Shown here piece by piece: positions 23,726 through 33,833 of a DNA stretch of 64,000 nucleotides. Within the stretch, counting starts at the first letter, position 1. Every line of letters starts with the position of its first letter. The DNA is from Rhodosorus marinus (Eukaryota > Rhodophyta > Stylonematophyceae > Stylonematales > Stylonemataceae), in the NCBI GenBank assembly GCA_029953675.1, contig JAMWBK010000002.1:1054001-1118000 (forward strand). The letters are read 5' to 3'. The notes under the pieces are model-generated. The model saw only the letters and a list, made by a program, of their open reading frames with translations, did not search any database and was not told where the DNA came from. Both the position numbers and the translations under genes were made by a program.

Positions 23726-25802
23726 CTTTTTCATTGAGCAGCGGAAGAAGAAATTCTCTGCATTGGTATGCTCTTCGCTCCGCATGATGCGCCGATGTCG
23801 AAGTTCAGGTCACTAGATTGCGGTTTTTGAGCAGGTAAGCAGCTGGACCATCTCTGGTACCATCCTGCTCTTTCCTTTGTGCTTCTGGTCTGCAAGCGCG
23901 CTCAGTGCCTTCTACAGAATTGCGGAGTAGTTTCCGAGCGAGAGGCAAGGTGAGGACCGTCCTAACGGCTAAAACGCTTCAAGAGCACCAGCTGATTCAT
24001 GTTGTGAAATGGGACCATTTTGTGCGATTCAATACAAAGAAGTTTCAAGCGGTTGAGTACGAATGCGGATATCAAAGCATCAGCTCAATCCGGCCCACTC
24101 GTCTCATGGTTTAAAATACTGTGTGAAATGCCCTAGCTTCTGTTGAACCTCGGTTTTCTAGCTGCCGTCACTCACAGGGTTATGATGTGGAAAGAAAAAC
24201 GAAGACAAGCTTACCAAATTTTCCGTGACTATATCCACTGCACATGATTTTTTAGTTTGTTGAACAGATGACTATCTGAACTCTCCAACGGATCAAGCGT
24301 CTGACGCCGAAAGGGATACATCATCGCGAATCTAAAACTTAATCTCGACTCGCAGGAAGGGCAAGTACTCTCTTCAAGCCTTGGAAGGAAACGAAATGTC
24401 CTCATGACGAACTGGGAGACGGACCATTTCTGAAGGATGTTGTTTGGCATCATCGACTTGTGCGCTGTCCTGCTATGTCTGTTTCCATTCCCGCGCCCGA
24501 AGTTTATAGTCCATCAAGCACTACGCGCCATCCGGACTTCACTATTGCGACTGCAACACTCCAAGTCGAGTCATCAGAATTCTCGTCCGTCCTGAATGGT
24601 CTCAATGCTGAACCGGCGCTGAATTGTACTCTAGCATTACATATGTCATGGCATGGCCTAGCTCCAAACACGCACACCTGGTGCGCCCGCTTCTGGACGT
24701 CTTCACCCGGAGACTCTCGCCATTCATACACAGGTCATGATCGGTACTCGTTACCTTGGTCAAGCAGGACAAGTGCATTACATCAACCAGCGAATGATTG
24801 TGGGGGTGTGAGAATGTCGGGCTGTGAGCTCAGGCTAGAATGTCTACGAACATCGCTCGATTTCGGGCCGTGTACACATTTTGTTGCTGCAATCCTCAAC
24901 GCTGTTCGATGTCTCTCGAAAATTTACCACCCTGCAACGCCTTTGATAAGACATCAGCGCTCTGAACTCCCGTACGGAACCGCCCCTGCTCCTGTGCGTA
25001 GAGAGAGCTGGTATCCACTTGCTTCGCCATCGCAGGGTGGCCAGTTCAAGGGACATCGAGCAGCGTATCTTGACATAATCCGTTTCCAATTCTCTCTTGC
25101 GCTCTGGCAACTGCTGACCTAGAGACGTTTCCCACCTTCTCACTTCATCTCATTCGTCCGGCCTGGTTTGTTCAGCCCTTAGCCAAACTGGATTCAGTCT
25201 AGTTCGTAGATACTTTCAGTTGACGCTTAGTTATACACTGCGTTATCTAGCTCCTTCATAGGGTAGTAACTAGAGTACAGCACTGCAGGTCCTTCCGAGA
25301 ACAGCTTGGACGTGTCTTCATAGTGATGTCCATACATCACTACCTTTGGAGGCGGAATTTTTTGGGGGAAGATGATGGAGGTAGTTTTGATACTGCTTGC
25401 TTTTTGGATGTTATAGGACTGGTCTCTGTGCTAAGGAAGGAGAAGATGAGGTGCCTGCTATGGCTGTTAACATGCAATTGATTGATTGTTTGTTTTAATG
25501 GCAACAAATTCGTCTGAAATTTGTTTTTGAACTTCACTTGCGTTGACGTTTCAGAGTCTCGTGGTTTCAAAGATGAATGGCGTGGGAGGGTTTGGGCGGT
25601 TGAAGGCGGGAGCTTGCGTGAAGATGTTGTGTATATCTTCGAAATCCCGATAAATAGAACGGGCCAGAGTCTCTTACTACAACGATAATGAAGGGTCTCG
25701 AGTTTCTTGCTTTACGAGCTTTTTTGTGATGTGCCGATAAGTTGAAGCTCTTTTTTGGGCGTTTTTTCGGGGCGGGGGGAGAGGGGTGAGGGGACTGGAC
25801 GA
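23726..25802. other. Spacer with retroelement debris
   Basis: No intact gene is seen. The plus-strand frame of 220 codons at 24460-25122 is the antisense shadow of copia-like debris read on the minus strand (see that entry). A 9-bp-stem hairpin, TAGTGATGT/ACATCACTA, lies at 25321-25342. Confidence 0.5.
24880..25130 (-). mobile_element. Ty1/copia-like retrotransposon remnant (end of RT/RNase H region)
   Basis: Minus-strand translation of 24899-24967 reads VQSADVLSKALQGGKFSRD. This matches the hallmark near the C-terminus of copia polyproteins, where a (L/S)ADxL(T/S)KAL block follows the RNase H domain. Upstream minus-strand sequence is broken by stops and frameshifts, and no LTRs were found by eye, so only a fragment survives. 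The family call rests on this motif. Confidence 0.55.
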
Positions 25803-28304
25803 ATGGAGAACGAAAAGAGGCATGGTAACGTACTCGCGCAGGGCGAAAAGGATGCGGTAAGATTCTTCAACGTTGATCTCGCATCTAAGTAATTGTCTAC
25901 AATCGTTGTGGTGCTGACACTTTCCCTCCTACAAAATTTGGCGCTCTCGATCCGCAATCTTGACAGGATGAATTCGAGAAGATCGTGCTTGACGACGATG
26001 ATTCCGATGATTGCGAAGATAGAGAGTTTGAAGTGGATGAATTGACAAGTGATGAAGAGGATCTACCTGTTTTTGAAGTCAACGAGCTCACCTCCTCGTC
26101 TTCAGAGTCTGATAGGGAGCCCGATCCAGAGGAAATACCTACATTCCCAAAGTGAGAGGTTCTGACCAATACTACTCTCTGCCGAGCTAATGTTAACGTG
26201 AGATATTGGTGTTTATGTTGCTGGTGTAGTAGGGATCGGATTGTCGGTCATGTTCCACGAGTGTCCGGTACAACCGGGATAACGGACGAGGCCTACTCCA
26301 AATTCCTCTCGGCTTTTGAAGAGAGTCAGAATCGTGAGGATGAAGAACTTAGGAAGTGGCTTCTGGACGATGAAGAAGAAGACTATGACTGGGACTATTC
26401 CTCCGAGGCTGCCAAGCTTTTGGAGGTATCTGACGAGTACAGAAATGACACTGCGGTCCGAGTCTCAAAGTACGTATACGAACATTCGAGCATCCCCATA
26501 AAGTGTTGTGCGTTTCTGTTAAGTTTGGAAATTCGTCTTTCTTTCGTTCTCCGTCCATACTTTAAAGAACTGAGCTTATTCAGCTGGTGAAGGACCATTG
26601 GAAAAGCGAGGAAGCGAAATGGATGTCACAGGAGAAGAACGAACCACCTGAAAAGCCCAAAAAGGTGATTCGGGAACAGAGCAGGACCGCACAAGGTAAT
26701 TCCCTCATCAGAAGCTTCGCGAAATATATCCGGGGAGGTGTCCAGTCGGAACTGACTTTGGACTGCAACCTAATCTCCCAAACATGTTTGCTGAAACTCT
26801 TAGCTTATCTTGCTTCTTCTATTGTACAGCCGCGAGCAAACAGAGACAGCTTGCTCCAGCCTGGTGTAGGGACCGCATTCCCCAGCCGCTCATAAACGCG
26901 TCAATGGCCGAGACCTTCCAAAGCCAAATGAAGATACACCTTCAACTTCTAGTCCAGGTACGTCTTGTCCTTCCCAAGCCAAAGATTCTCCGGTCCTTCT
27001 TCCTGCTCATTTTGAAGAGTACAACCATGTACACAGATGATCCTACTATCAAGACAGCAAACTGCCGCGAGCAACTCGAACACGAGGTTAACTACGGCGG
27101 AGGCCCTACTCCTTCAGTTCAAACAGATGAGGGACATCAGCTTTCAATACAGGCATATCTATGGCTATGGTAAGCTAAACATGAATCCGAGCTCGAGGAG
27201 CTTCATCGGAACAGCCTGGTCGGACTTTATCGTTTTTCTAAAAAAGGGGTCTCCTGTGCGTCGCTTTGAAAACCGACATAGCCTACCCGCAACAGACCCC
27301 ATCTAGTAGCGACTGGAGAAGCTTGACAATCCTTCAGCTAACGCATCAGTTCCTGATGAGGATGAGAGGCGCTTATCCCAACGAGACAGAGGAGGATCGA
27401 ATAACTGATGTCTTCAGTAACTTTTTTCCAGAGTACGAAGACTCATTGCTTCCAGACTACACAGAATCGAAAGCAGCTCATTCGACCTCTGAGCTGACTG
27501 GCCTAGAAAGGCTTGATTTGGATCGATGGGGATTCGATCGGTAAACTGGAAGCTTAACCTAGCCTCTACGAGTTGCGTGTGCTTTCTAACAAACCTTTTC
27601 TTCTATACTCCTTGCCCGCACTTTGTACGGTCAACAGAGAGCTTTTCGACCGCCTAGTCGATAGTAACAGGTTCACCTGGACAACAGCGGAGGACTACCT
27701 CCTATCGCTCGAGATCGCCAGACGAGGGAAGGATCTTGTCTATACGACTCTTCTCCCGACCAAAACGTATGCCGAGATAAAGAGACGCTACGCAGAGCTG
27801 ACACGTAGAAGAGCGCCTCAAAATGCAGTCAAGGTTTGTGGCCAAGAATGCCTTCGTTTTCAGGTTTCACGGGTCTCTGTTTTAGGAGGCTCGAAACTCT
27901 CTCAAGAACACGTTGCTGAAACCAGACCGTGTCCTTCCTGCAGGAGATCGAGTCGCTCATGCAGCGGCCCTTATCACCCCAGGAATGGCGATTAGTAGAC
28001 CGCGGGGTTATGCAGTACGGCTTACATAGATGGGACATGATTCAAGCTCACTTGCTTCCCGGGCGGGATAAGGCAAGTCAGCAACAGTTATCTTGGGCGT
28101 GAGCATGATATCCGCTGGTCCAAGTCTCTAACGTCAGGAAGGGGTTGTGTTCATTTGGGTGATTGTGAACAGGTGATACTAGAAAGGCTGTACCACAGGA
28201 GGACGAAGAAAAGAGCACAAAAACGGAAGGAGCGGGAGCGAGCGAGGGAGAAGAAGATGGCGGAAGCAGGTGGAAACAAGCAGGCCATTGTTAGCAAGCG
28301 GTAG
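25803..28304 (+). CDS. GON4-like nuclear protein with two SANT/Myb domains
   Basis: This is a multi-exon gene: 25803-25856, 25967-26151, 26230-26473, 26584-26695, 26830-26957, 27037-27169, an exon cluster to about 27540, about 27621-27834, about 27947-28072 and 28173-28304 (TAG 28302-28304). The N-terminal third is very acidic (runs of Asp/Glu/Ser). Two SANT-type helical domains lie near the C-terminus: RFTWTTAEDYLLSLEIARRG through LLPTKTYAEIKRRYAELT followed by RRAPQNAVK, and LSPQEWRLVDRGVMQYG through RWDMIQAHLLPGRDK. The first, with its RAPxNxxK trailer, resembles the SANT domain of GON4L/YARP-type transcription regulators. The tail is a basic helix (KKRAQKRKERERAREKK), a likely nuclear signal. 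The last intron (28073-28172) uses a GC donor. Middle exon borders near 27170-27300 are uncertain. Confidence 0.78.
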
Positions 28305-28803
28305 CCTGAGCTGTTCTTATCCTAAGCTGAATGGGCGAAGCGCTCGAGTCGATGATACGAATTTTTGACGACAAGGGCGGTAACGAGACAGAGCCGGCCG
28401 AGTGTCCATCCAGTGACACACTAAGACAGGACTGGAATAATCTCATCAGTTGGCAGGATGTTGCAGTTTTACTGCGAGAAAGCGGCATACGTCGGGGGCC
28501 CGTCTTTTCCTCGTCCTCACCTCTTCAGCTTTTCGTACGAACAGAGTTTTGAAGACCTCGAGCACGCTGCAGACGGGTGAGGGTCTAGTTTATCACCAAA
28601 TGTACATAGTATGTATACTTTTATATTTTTCTGCTGGAAGAGCTAAAAAATCATGCACACAGGGGCATAGTCTTCTAGGAAAGTAGCAACCCTATACAAT
28701 TGCGCTACAAGATATGGAATCTGTTTCCTTGGGAACCGTCTATCTGACATGCTCTCCCCACCCCATTCAGATAGTCTCGTCCGCGTGCTATACATGGATT
28801 CAT
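28305..28803. other. Intergenic between convergent genes
   Basis: This is the shared 3' flank of the GON4-like gene (+) and the small coiled-coil gene (-). No coding signal is supported in it. Confidence 0.5.
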
Positions 28804-29373
28804 TCATACGTTGTCGAAGTTTGACGGCGCCAACTGCGGGTTGTACGAATCCATACTAGTATATGGTAGCGCACCTACTGTCTGTCCGTTCATACCAAGG
28901 GAGACGGGTGATGCTCCTGGCTCTCCCTGTGCATGGTTTCCTATTCTAGCACCAGCACCACCAGCACCACCAGCACCACCACCGACAACATCTATTTGGA
29001 TGCCCTCCCCCCCAGCAGGGTAGACGTTGACACCATTCGCAAGACCCTCAAGGTCTGGCGCATTTCCCTTTCCCGAACTCAGGATTGCGATATGCTTTCT
29101 CAACAGCTCATTCTCCCGTCTGATACGGACATTCTCGCTAACCAGAATAGAATTTTCAGCCGTGTACGCCTCTGACAGCTGCACAACGACCAGACTCTTC
29201 TGCGAAATCTTCGCCAGACGGTCCTTACAAGTGTTCAACGCCCGCTGATGCCTCTTCCGAGGCTGCTTTGCTGGCTTCTGAACGCCACCCCCCTTCGCAC
29301 GGCCTCTCGTCCCTCCTCCACTATCCACCTCACCCTCATCCCAACTCTTCTCCTTCCCAGCCATCAAGCTCAA
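28804..29373 (-). CDS. Small basic/coiled-coil protein, function unknown
   Basis: This is an intronless frame of 189 aa. Residues about 25-50 are strongly basic (RGRAKGGG, KQPRKRHQRAL). They run into a predicted amphipathic coiled coil (about 52-98) with a leucine-zipper-like end, ENELLRKHIAIL. A glycine/alanine-rich linker (VGGGAGGAGGAGARIG) and a polar tail follow. The basic-plus-zipper layout resembles a bZIP regulator, but the N-x7-R/K signature of bZIP basic regions is absent, so I do not assign that family. The ATG at about 29364-29373 is preceded by a pyrimidine-rich leader with a TCCC repeat on the plus strand. It could be a transcription cofactor. Confidence 0.6.
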   Translation of the reverse strand: MSLMAGKEKSWDEGEVDSGGGTRGRAKGGGVQKPAKQPRKRHQRALNTCKDRLAKISQKSLVVVQLSEAYTAENSILVSENVRIRRENELLRKHIAILSSGKGNAPDLEGLANGVNVYPAGGEGIQIDVVGGGAGGAGGAGARIGNHAQGEPGASPVSLGMNGQTVGALPYTSMDSYNPQLAPSNFDNV

Positions 29374-32285
29374 AGATCAACTCCTCTCCTCTTCCAAACA
29401 CTTCCCTACACGCCAACCCCTTATTCTCAAAACCCACCCCAACAACAAAAATTCCACCCAATCTCAACTATCTCCCTCCCTCCCTCCCTCCCGCCCTCCC
29501 TCCCTCCCTCCCTCCCTCCCTCCCAGTCAAACAAAAACAACACACACCCCCAGCTACCTGCCCAAACCGACCTTGTCATACACTCCCAGCCTTCTTCCCC
29601 CCAACAAACGCACAGAACCACCCCCTAAAAAAAAAAAAAACAATCCAACGGTACTCAGTCTATACCTTCCAAAACAAAGAAAACAGGCACATACACAAAC
29701 ACACACACTAAACTCTTCTCACTACTAACATTCCCACCAAAAATACACATCCCACCTTCCCCCCTTCCAGCCTTTCCCCGTCGTCGTCTTTAAGCCATTC
29801 TCCTCACCAACATCTTTTTGTGACCATAAGTACACACGCGGCGACTCCTTTTCCCCTATACCCCCCTTCTCACACCACTCCGCCTTCCATCCTCCAAGGC
29901 AAAAAAAAGAAAGGCATCATCATAATTTCACAAGCAAATCAAGACAATAACATTTAGAAATCCTTACAAAAAACACTACTTTTTTATTTTGAAAAAATAC
30001 CCGTTGTGTACAATTAATATCTATTCAAAAACCAAATATATCAATCTCTTCACGAATGAAATTGCGTAAAGTATAAAATATTCCGTAAATATTTATTCTA
30101 TTCACCAATAATTCTTGAGTATAGACTGAAACGTTTTATTATTATCCAATAAATGCTCTTAGGAGAACCTGTTCCTGTCGTTCATTGGAAACTCCAAGTC
30201 AATTTTTTGGGAAGAAAAGTTCTGGTTCTGGAAACCTGGGATTTAAATCTTCAAAGGAATCTTGGGATTCTTATCTCCCGATGCTTCCACGCCGGTACAT
30301 CTAGAATATTCCCAAATTCTAATGATTTTGTGCATTGCCGTGCAGCGATATGAATTTCTGCGCTGAGATCAAAGTGTACATGCGTACCTAGAAAGCTGGC
30401 GATGGTGGGGGAGCTGGTTTGCACTTGACCTCCGGAGGAATTCGAATCTTTCAGTGTTGAAACCAGGTCATTTGGCTGTTGGTTGAGGCAGAGTTTTTTT
30501 CCCGCACTTTTGATTGTTGACCGTAGGTTTGCTGATGTCGCGTGCGCGCGAGTGCGCTGACTGCCTTTGGCCTGTGTGATAGCTAGTTCGTGATGGTTGG
30601 ATATATATATATATACCGGAACTAGTCGAAGAAAAAGATGCTGTACATTGAGTACTTCACAATGAAGGACTGAAGGCGGCACCTATACCCTGAGCCCGAG
30701 TTCCGAATATGGAACCGGCGGAAAACTTTGCATGTCCTGCTAGCTAGGCGGAGCAGGATAATTGACGCGACACAGTTCTGCTGCAATCTCGCGCTATATG
30801 GGCGTTCCCCTGCCAAGGCTGTTGTTGCAAAGCGGGAACTCGAACAATCCGGGCTTGACACACACCAGGACATTACCAGGGGGACAAAATAGCTTAACAT
30901 GAGTAGCAAACCCACCCTTTTCACGAACTGCAACATCCAGCCCGCGTTTCGTCAGGGAAAACCTCACACCGAAACTTTTCGATCCAGAAGTCAAGCCGAA
31001 ACCCCCTAGCTCAGCGCACAAACAGCCAGCGCGACCGACTGGACCCCAACTCTTCCATCAGTACCGGATCCCCGAAAACCTTTGGGCTAATGGCATGATC
31101 AATAAATTCGTTTATTCTAGAAGGACCTTTCGTACTCACACATCCGGCTGTGCTGCACCGATGAATTCGTTTATTTTATTTTTTTGTGTTCACAGATAAG
31201 GTATTTAATTTTATTGAAATTAAATACAACCTCTGGCATTTGAATTCTGATCTAAAAACAGCCTCTGAATCTCACGCATAAATGTACTAAAATAAGAGAA
31301 GACATATATCTAATTTGGGGAATAATTATTCACAGTGAAAGCGGAACAGAGCTTATTGGATATTATAAAGAATGATGGATATAATTTGAAAGTAAAATGG
31401 TTGGCAACGGCTGTTGACTGAAATTTAATAATAATTTGTTATTTCTTGCATCTTTTTTAGCTAGTTGGCCGATAAGTTTTTTCTTCTCCATGTTCACATT
31501 CGAAGTCAGTAATAGCGGCTGGATTGAAAGTGCTTTGAAATCAAACAGGTTAGGCGGCAAAGGAGGCTAGGATGCTGACAGCCGGAGATGATGCTTGGGG
31601 AGTTTTCTGGAATAGTTTTTTTGTCGTTGATTTCTCGCCTGTTGAGGACTGAAATCCATGCCAAGGATGAAAAAGAAGTTTGTATTCGGTATGCAACCAC
31701 GTTCGCTAGCTCAGCACGCTCGCGTTACGTCCCTCTGTCCTTCCCGATCGATCCCGTTCCGGCACTAATTCTTAGAAGGAACAGGGTTCCTGTACCCAGA
31801 AGAAGCGAATTTGGCATCTACCCCTCTCCCCTTCCTTAACCTGCAAAATAACATCGTTTGACTGAGTTTATGCTTGATGCATGTTGTGTTCACATTTGAC
31901 AAGGCGATTCCCAATAGGCATATAGATCATGTGCTCACCGGTGAGGTGCCTCTACAGCGCCCGGCATACTCTGATGTGATTGAGTAGAGTAGATTTTGGA
32001 TCGTCTGGACTTTAACGGTTGAAGAATCTGTTGTTTATTGCTCCGATCTGAGCAAAAAAATCGAAGGGTTTGAGGGCGTTTGTGCTGCTCTGAGTGTTGA
32101 GCTTGGGGCTTCTGTCTGTAGCGTGCGCACAGAAGAAGCAAACTGATATATGCCCCGTCTTCATTAAGGACGGACCTACTAAGAAGACCAAGTTACCCCA
32201 GGGGTAGGAATTATCGACAAAAGACAACTGCTTCGATCTTCTACCTGGATAGTTAGTTGAAGAAACTTTCCGATTTGTTTCGCAG
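29374..32285. other. Gene-poor region, low-complexity then AT-rich
   Basis: A C-rich low-complexity stretch (29380-29640, including a TCCC tract at about 29470-29524 and poly-A at 29626-29640) gives way to AT-rich DNA. A more GC-balanced island lies at about 30150-31080, with an (AT)n run at 30601-30614. Frames of up to 143 codons on the minus strand there have no recognisable domain and I do not call them. Confidence 0.45.
29470..29524. repeat. (TCCC)n microsatellite
   Basis: TCCC/CTCC units are repeated about 13 times with one interruption (CCCG) near 29492. The tract lies about 100-150 bp upstream of the small minus-strand gene, on whose strand it reads as a GGGA purine tract. Confidence 0.9.
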
Positions 32286-33134
32286 GTCGCCAACCTGAGG
32301 GTGTTACAGCAGGTCCGAAGAAGAAGCTGCTTGTTGGTTCCATTTCCGGGGACATCATGGAAGTTGGAGTTCCAAAAGAAAAAACCAAAGTTGCTCCTTA
32401 ACCTTGGGATGTCCGTGTTGGGCTTGTACTCTTGGGCGAAGAAGGACATGATCTTCGCCAATGGAGTTGACTTTTTTAATGGAGGAGGCGCCATTTTTTG
32501 ATTGACTACGCCACTCGCTCTATCATTCGGACTTGCGTTTTCCGAGGTGCGCTTCCCAACGATCAAGTGGTTGACGACGGCGAGAATGCGTTGGACATCA
32601 CCGATTCGATGGCTCCCACGTTGTGGAAGCTCTCTTTCGAGAACCTGGAGAAGTGCAAGTTCGAGCCCTTCCCATTGGACGACCTTCCGTTGACACCCGG
32701 TGCAATCAACAGCAATGGAATAGTTCGCTACGAGGGCAAGTCTCTGATTGCCAATTCAGAAGCTGCACAGGTCTGGTCATTCGACGAGAAGACGACGAAG
32801 GGAAAGCTAGTCATCGATCGCGTTCCGGCCGCCGATGGTCTGGCGCTCACGAGACGGAACGGTAAAGATTTCTCTTCGCTGTGAAAAACGGCTTCAACGT
32901 CATTAAGATTTTTGAGCTGAGGAAGAAGGGTTCCTCAATGAACGCCCTTCGTAGAGGGCGCATCAACAACAGGACCTTCCGCACAACAACAACGGCTTAC
33001 CTTGTCGGGGACTACATTTGTGCACGTAACGCCCGTTTTGCAGAAATAATGCCGGGCTCGCCGGAGCTCGGGCCCAGAAGTTTGACGTCACTTGCACGGA
33101 CACTTCCCCAGTTTTCATGGCAAAAAAGCCTTAA
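32286..33134 (+). pseudogene. SMP-30/gluconolactonase-like six-bladed propeller, multiply frameshifted
   Basis: Successive plus-strand frames read like one beta-propeller protein of the SMP-30/lactonase/strictosidine-synthase-like group. The segments are PEGVTAGPKKKLLVGSISGD (32295 on), LYSWAKKDMIFANGVDFFNG (from about 32422), then ATRSIIRTCVFRGALPNDQV with ITDSMAPTLWKL (from about 32510), NGIVRYEGKSLIANSEAAQV and ADGLALTRRNG (to about 32862), then FAVKNGFNVIKIFEL (32877 on) with VGDYICARNARF, and AQKFDVTCTDTSP to a TAA at 33132-33134. Each change of frame needs a 1-2 nt shift: after VAP (TAA near 32398), at a six-T run near 32492-32499, near 32865-32878 and near 33035-33060. A stop closes each frame soon after its motif ends. 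No splice sites explain the shifts. Most likely a decayed gene; assembly indels are the alternative. Confidence 0.65.
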
Positions 33135-33833
33135 GCGACAAATTACCAGATCAGACATACCCACCAGGGAAAATTCTAAGCACGACCGCAGTCAATTAAG
33201 CAATGGACACTCGCAGCAGGCTGCCAATGTCACCACCAGCACTCAAAAGAACGGAGGAAGCAAGACCAAACCCTACCAGAACGTTCTCGTAACGCCGTTT
33301 GGCGATCCCTTCCAGTTCAAGTACAGTTTATTCATCAAGACTTTCATCTAACCAGATCTTATACCACACGTTGCTCCCCAGGCAGTGTCCTCCGCGCACA
33401 CTCCCCACCACGTCAGTCGCGCATTCAGCAACGCTCCCCAATTACGATGAGAACATTGGGACACCGATGGTTCACCTCGCCTGTCCCACGAGTGTCCCAG
33501 AATTTCCTTGAGCGTTTCTGGGCTCGCGTTGAAAAGCCGAAGGTATCGATAGGGTTTTGCCTTTGGGAGCACCTTGTGAGGATGGATCGATTGGATTCAT
33601 TGGAACCAAGCAGTTGGGCAGCTGGTCGATAAAAAACCTGTTAAGGAGATCCAGAATCTACGACTGATATGTTTGCAGCTTTGGAGGAGATGATATAAGA
33701 ACTTTTATTGGTTCTGTTCGGATTTTTGTTTTTGTTTTCGCATTTTCGGGGGTTGGCGTGGGGAAGGGGAGGGTTTGGAACTGGTGTCCCTGGGGCTGGG
33801 ACGGGTTGGACTTGGAGAGTTCAGGAAGACGCA
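33135..33833. other. Intergenic, promoter side of CDK5RAP3
   Basis: No supported gene is seen. The frame running into the CDK5RAP3 exon from 33708 adds a hydrophobic Gly/Trp-rich leader absent from the family; I treat it as 5' UTR. Confidence 0.45.

Noticed and set aside
24460-25122. Plus-strand frame of 220 codons
   Set aside because: It lies antisense to copia-like coding debris on the minus strand and has no domain of its own.
30251-31021. Overlapping minus-strand frames of 75-143 codons
   Set aside because: No recognisable domain; several frames overlap each other, as expected of non-coding DNA with balanced base composition.
32012-32566. Minus-strand frame of 184 codons beginning with a plausible MAPPPLKK start
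   Set aside because: The plus strand carries ordered SMP-30-like motifs through the same bases; the minus frame matches nothing I know.
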